From NCBI GenBank assembly GCA_026874595.1, contig CM049311.1:44645676-44709675 (forward strand): a stretch of DNA of 64,000 nt, read 5' to 3'. Positions within the stretch are counted from its first letter, which is position 1, and every line of letters begins with the position of its first letter. Source of the DNA: Sipunculus nudus (Eukaryota > Annelida > Sipuncula > Golfingiida > Sipunculidae). Of the stretch, positions 59,844 to 64,000 are shown in pieces. The translations under genes were made by a program, and so were the position numbers. Below the pieces are notes generated by a model. It did no database searches. It saw nothing but the letters and a program-made list of their open reading frames with translations, and was not told the origin of the DNA.

Positions 59844-60492
59844 TAAAACTGTATTTACCCAATCTATTCTTATAAAACTGGCAGAACCCTACCATAGAAT
59901 AATTCTTGTAAAGTTTATACCAATCAGCTGAACAGTTTCATCATAAATCAGTGTATGAGCTAGAAGAGTTTAAAATTACATTTTCGCTTGTAAAAAACAC
60001 ATCAATGTAGGTGGCGCCACCAATACCTCAAAATCAGATATGACATGTGACAAACATTGGTATAAAATTTGGTCATTATAGCTCTAGCCGTTTCTGAGAT
60101 TTTAATTTTAGTGTGCTTTTTTTGGACAGATGACTAAGTTCAACCTCCTGTAACTCAGCCAAAAATCTCTGAACTGGAACCATTCGAACAAACTTGAGAG
60201 AGATTGTTCTAGAGATCATTTCTGTGAAATATTGGACAATTTGGCTGGACAGTTTCAGAGAAGAAGATTTTAAAAGGTTTTTAAGCTTTTTCTCTATAAA
60301 ATCTAAATTAATGCAGATACCCAATAATAAGCTCTAGGCCACCAAGTTTCACATGTGACGAATTCTTACATGTAATTTGGAGCTGCTAGCTCCGACAGTT
60401 TTTGACTTACAGCCATGGACAGGGGAAAGCCAGCCCTGGACGGCGGACGGACGAAGCTGCGCCATCGCATAAGCTCACAGGTTCGCTAAAAA

Positions 60493-62690
60493 TATAGTAA
60501 CAAGGGACCCATGGGTCCCGGTGCTCAGCTGTTATATATGATCACAAAATATGATTTGGAAAAGGAGGCAGAAAAATGCTTGTTTTGTGTGATAATATAA
60601 GCTGTATAATGAGTTGATGGTGTTTAACTCAAGTTATGTAAAATTTTGATAAGATCCTTGGATACAGGGAAGAGGATTGAAGTCATTTATATTATTTACA
60701 GTTGGAAATGGTGTGCTATTGTCATGTAGGTTTTGACTTGGCCATATAACTTTATCCACATTGCAGTATGATTATTTGAAAAAAAAACCTGTCCAATATC
60801 AGTCATGTTAATTTTTTTTTACAAATTAGTTAACTGTTATATAATAATGACAGGTTATCCCTACCAAAGAGTAGCACTAGCATAAATGATATAAGTAAAC
60901 TTTTTTTTAAAAATTAATAACAAATATTGTGTAAAATATAACTTAAATTAAAAAAAATTACAGTATCATCTGAAAAGATTTTTAATAATATAATCAAAAT
61001 AAATGATTATTAAAATAATATTAAAGAACATATTCTTGAATGCATTCATGAACACATTTTGAAAGTATTTGCATTTGTATTCAAATACTTTCATTTTTAC
61101 CTGTATTCCTATTCTTATGCATGAAATTATGGAGTACATATTCATATTCACATTCAAATACATTTGTCTGGTATTTATTCAGTTTCAGCTAAACAAAGTT
61201 CTTGAGAATCCAGAATATACAAATTTCACAAATTTAAATAAGTACCTGGTTTTATGGCTTTAATTATATTTAAAAATAAAACTAATATACTCACTTCGGA
61301 CTTCTTTCACATCAATCTACGCACTAGGCATAGCAAGAGTCTTATGACAATTATTAACATTACAGAAATCATAATGAGAACTTGTCTTAGGTTTGTTTTT
61401 ATCGTGTTCAAATATTTTATTTTTTTTAAAATTATCCAAAAAAATTAAAAGTAATCTCAGCTTTGAAACCATTAAATGTGTAAAAAATAATCCAAGGATA
61501 TGAACACCCTATAAATTAATTTAACAAGGAGAAAACTAGAAATGGGCAAGTTTAATTTTATTAACTGAAACAAAAGAACCAGTAATATAAATTTTGATTA
61601 TTTACATAGTCTTGTGACAGCTGATACAGCCACAAGTCTTAATGTCATTAGGGAAACATTGAAATCTTTAATCAGTACTTGTCAGATTAAAATTTAAAAA
61701 AGGACCTATGGGTCATGGCGCTCAGCTGTTATATATGATAAAAAAATATGATTTAGAAATGAGGCACATGCTGGTTTTGTGTGGTAATAAGTATAAGCTG
61801 TATTATGAGTTGTTGTTGTTTAGCTTATGTATGATTTTGATAGTACCTTTGGAGACAGGGAAGAGGATTGATTTCATTTATTTTATTAACAAATGGAGTA
61901 CTATTGTCACACAGATTTTGACTTGGCAATATAACTTATAAGCAGAACATATAATATAAAAGTTTAACTATTTATTAAAAAAATTACAAATATTGTCCCA
62001 AATATAATTTTTATAAAAAATAATAAGAGAATCATATGTTTTTTTAAAATGAAATGTAACTGATATGATTATTAAAATAATATTAAAGAATATATTCATG
62101 AATGCATTCATGAATACATTTGGAAAGTATTTGCACTGGTATTCAAATACTTTCATTTTTACCTGAATTCCCATTCTTTATGCAAGAAATTTTATAATGG
62201 AGTACATATTCATATTCATATTTAAATACAATTGCAAAGTATTCCCACCATGTCTGGTATTTATTCAGTTTTCACCAAACAATGGTGTTGAGAATCCAGA
62301 ATGTACAAAATTCACACATTTAAATAATGATCATAAGTACCTGGTTTTATGGCTTTTATTTATATTAAAAAAAAATAAATGTAATATATTCATTTTGGAC
62401 TAATTTCACATCAATGTACACACTAGACACAGTAGGAATCTAGATTAATATTATCAACTGCATCTTTGTCTACCATTAATTTCCTTCATATGATCCCTAA
62501 TGATTAGTAATGAATAATATGATTTACTTTTTTATAATTAAAATTGAACTGAAAAATGCCATAGGTGACTGAATGGTGTTATTTGGAATACGTGACATTC
62601 TATCCATCGATACAAGATTCTTATATCATCAGTAACTGCAAGTTAATTCCCAATTATTATAAATTAACAAATTCCTTTTCTATTTTTCTT
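60493..62690 (+). repeat. Family A variant, two tandem copies of about 1.2 kb
   Basis: Starts at 60500 (CAAGGGACCCATGGGTCCCG, GCTCAGCTG) and 61699 (GACCTATGGGTCATGG, CGCTCAGCTG) are followed by the same AT-rich sequence, including ATATGATTTGGAAA / ATATGATTTAGAAA. A hairpin GAAAGTATTTG...CAAATACTTTC occurs in both (61061-61092, 62123-62154). The start also matches 31564. No 3' A terminus seen. Short ORFs here are AT-rich chance frames. Confidence 0.6.
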
Positions 62691-64000
62691 TAATTTGTTA
62701 TTAAAAACCAATAAAAATTAATTAATTTATTTTTTATTGTTATGTTGTTGGTTAAAACTACTAGATGAGTTGGGCTGGACACCTGGATCAACTGTGGCTG
62801 GCCATAAGCTGCCTGGCTGCCCCAGTATATGCCTCGCCTCAAGCGTGCATAATTTGCTGAAAATTCAACAAGGTCAACATACAGGTGACTCAAGAGTGGC
62901 TGGAGAGAGCCAAGGTCTGACATGGTCTCATAAAAACATTAATAAAAGCTACATTTTTTGCCAATTTCTTTCAGCTTTCTAAACTAAAAAGCTGAAATCC
63001 TTAAGTGTGCATGATATGAAAATTATATAAACAGAGCTCACAAGAAACAAACGTGAAATGGTCAAAGTTGGGCAAAATTTAAGGTACTAATTTTATATTT
63101 ATACTAATAACTTATTAAATTTTTAAAAATTCAGAACTAATTTTGGGTATTCAATTGAATCTTGATTAAATAATGTTACATCCCTGACAAAAAATCTCTA
63201 GCTTCAGCAAGCCCCTTGTTAAGGGAGTAAATATATTTCTTGATTTTTTACAAAGTGCATTATGTTTGGGGCCATAACTTAAAACAATTACGCAATACTG
63301 ACATCATTTCTGGCATGTGCACAGAGAATGTATAGAAAAAAGTATATTATATTTGATTAACGTCACATCAGTGGTTTTGATATTAGGCAGTACTGAAGTG
63401 TAAAAATGGGTTTTTAATTGAAAAATGAAGTTTTTCATTAATATATCAAAGTTATTAAGTCCTAGTGACCAAATTCTTGGCATGGTAGGGGATTTTGGAG
63501 ACATCTAATTGTATGCCAAATTTTAGGAACTGAGAGCTGAAGCTGGGGAGCTGAGCTCTTGCAAACTGCATAACACTAGCCTGATGTAAACAATATGTTA
63601 CATGGTGCTTGAAAACTTGAATAAAATCTACAGTTTTTGATCAACTGGTTTCAAATTTTTGGTGTTAACAGTTGAAATGCTAACAAAAACATGCTGAGAA
63701 AATTAAATCCACAGTATGTACCGGAAAAAAAGTGCCATGGTCAAATTTAGGCAAAATTTAAGGTACCAATTTTTTATTTTTGTTAATATTTTAAAAAATT
63801 TAAAAGATTTTGATCTAATTTTGGGTATACAATTTAATTTTGATAAATTAAAGTTATATTACTTGAAAAAAAAGTCCATAGCTTTAACATGTTTTGTGTT
63901 AAGTGATCAAATATCTTTCCTGATTTTTTAAAAAATGCATTATGTTCTGGCCCATAACTTTTTTAAATTATATAATACAGACATAATTTCAGGCATGAAC
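62691..64000 (+). mobile_element. Family A bodies running off the window
   Basis: 62700-62960 matches 34870-35130 (AACTACTAGA, AACTGTGGCTGGCC, CATGGTCTCATAAAAAC), followed by A-type body DNA (GGGCAAAATTTAAGGTACTA, TTAGGCAGTACTGAAGTGT). A second A-type body starts near 63690 (CACAGTATGTACCGG, GGCAAAATTTAAGGTACCAA) and is cut by the window end. Confidence 0.6.

Larger units (their letters stand above)
51469..60492 (+). mobile_element. Family B element, expanded 9-kb copy
   Basis: 5' ACAAGGCCTACAGGCCTAAT then GCGAACCTGTG; 3' CATAAGCTCACAGGTTCGCT then AAAAA, with a short ACGG tract (60440-60455) upstream. The head (51469-51750) and tail (56850-57344 plus 59844-60492) match the 1.57-kb copy at 2356-3925. 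The extra length is a 278-bp satellite array (51756-56850) and a nested family C insertion (57345-59843). Non-coding. Confidence 0.75.

Noticed and set aside
1-64000. tRNA, rRNA or other structural RNA genes
   Set aside because: I looked for tRNA B-box-like GGTTCGA contexts and cloverleaf spacing. The recurring AGGTTCGCT belongs to the family B 3' end and lacks the rest of a tRNA.

Overview
The window looks like intronic DNA of an animal, most likely a bivalve mollusc. It is AT-rich, has no dense open reading frames, contains spliced exons with GT/AG borders, and is packed with short non-coding repeat elements. The only host gene I can support is a minus-strand orthologue of the myosin phosphatase targeting subunit (PPP1R12/MYPT/Mbs). 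Four exons are recognisable at 43766-43827, 26904-27179, 21499-21592 and 7226-7411. Their splice phases fit each other exactly: they total 618 nt, or 206 codons. They encode the part of the protein running from a PRR/Ser segment, through a Ser/Thr-rich linker, to the inhibitory Rho-kinase site (RRSTQ|GVT, Thr696 region of human MYPT1). The ankyrin repeats and the C-terminal coiled coil must lie outside the window, to the right and left respectively.

Nearly everything else is intron filled with non-autonomous mobile elements. I sort them by their ends into families A (5' GACCCATGGGTC then GCTCAGCTGA; 3' hairpin then GCTAAAAA), B (5' GGCCTACAGGCC then GCGAACCTGTG; 3' inverse then GCTAAAAA), E/F (5' TGGCACC-GCA-GGTGCCA then GTATCCCCAGACA; 3' GGATACAAT) and C (minus orientation, AGCCCTCAG ends). 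All share one plan: a 5' hairpin, an offset short inverted repeat, a core of tandem monomers, usually an ACGG- or GGC-type microsatellite, then the inverse copy at the extreme 3' end followed by an A-rich end. As I remember it, this is the plan of Helentron-associated elements (HINEs) and the bivalve 'pearl' repeats, and it is the main reason for suggesting a bivalve. The family letters are mine.

Layout: 1-7225 B and A elements plus one doubtful exon-like ORF; 7226-7411 exon; 8552-10466 complete A element; 11520-18290 composite A/B/E/F tract; 18430-20935 stacked A elements; 21499 exon; 21879-23436 A element; 23922-26900 54-bp minisatellite touching the 26904-27179 exon; 27180-29270 plain intron; 29271-30375 E element; 31399-35538 A/B tract; 36705-43445 inverted repeat enclosing a second E element, which itself holds a 1.2-kb solo LTR; 43766 exon followed by a 50-bp minisatellite (43904-45703); 46815-47935 pogo/Tigger remnant; 48829-51468 A element nested in another A element; 51469-60492 a 9-kb B element containing a 278-bp satellite array and a nested C element; 60500-64000 A-type repeats.

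The strongest points for follow-up are the shared architecture and monomer grammar of otherwise unrelated repeat families, the growth of a satellite inside a B element (one short copy versus a 9-kb copy in the same window), two minisatellites abutting exons of the same gene, and the almost uniform antisense orientation of the A/B/E/F insertions. All alignments were done by eye.
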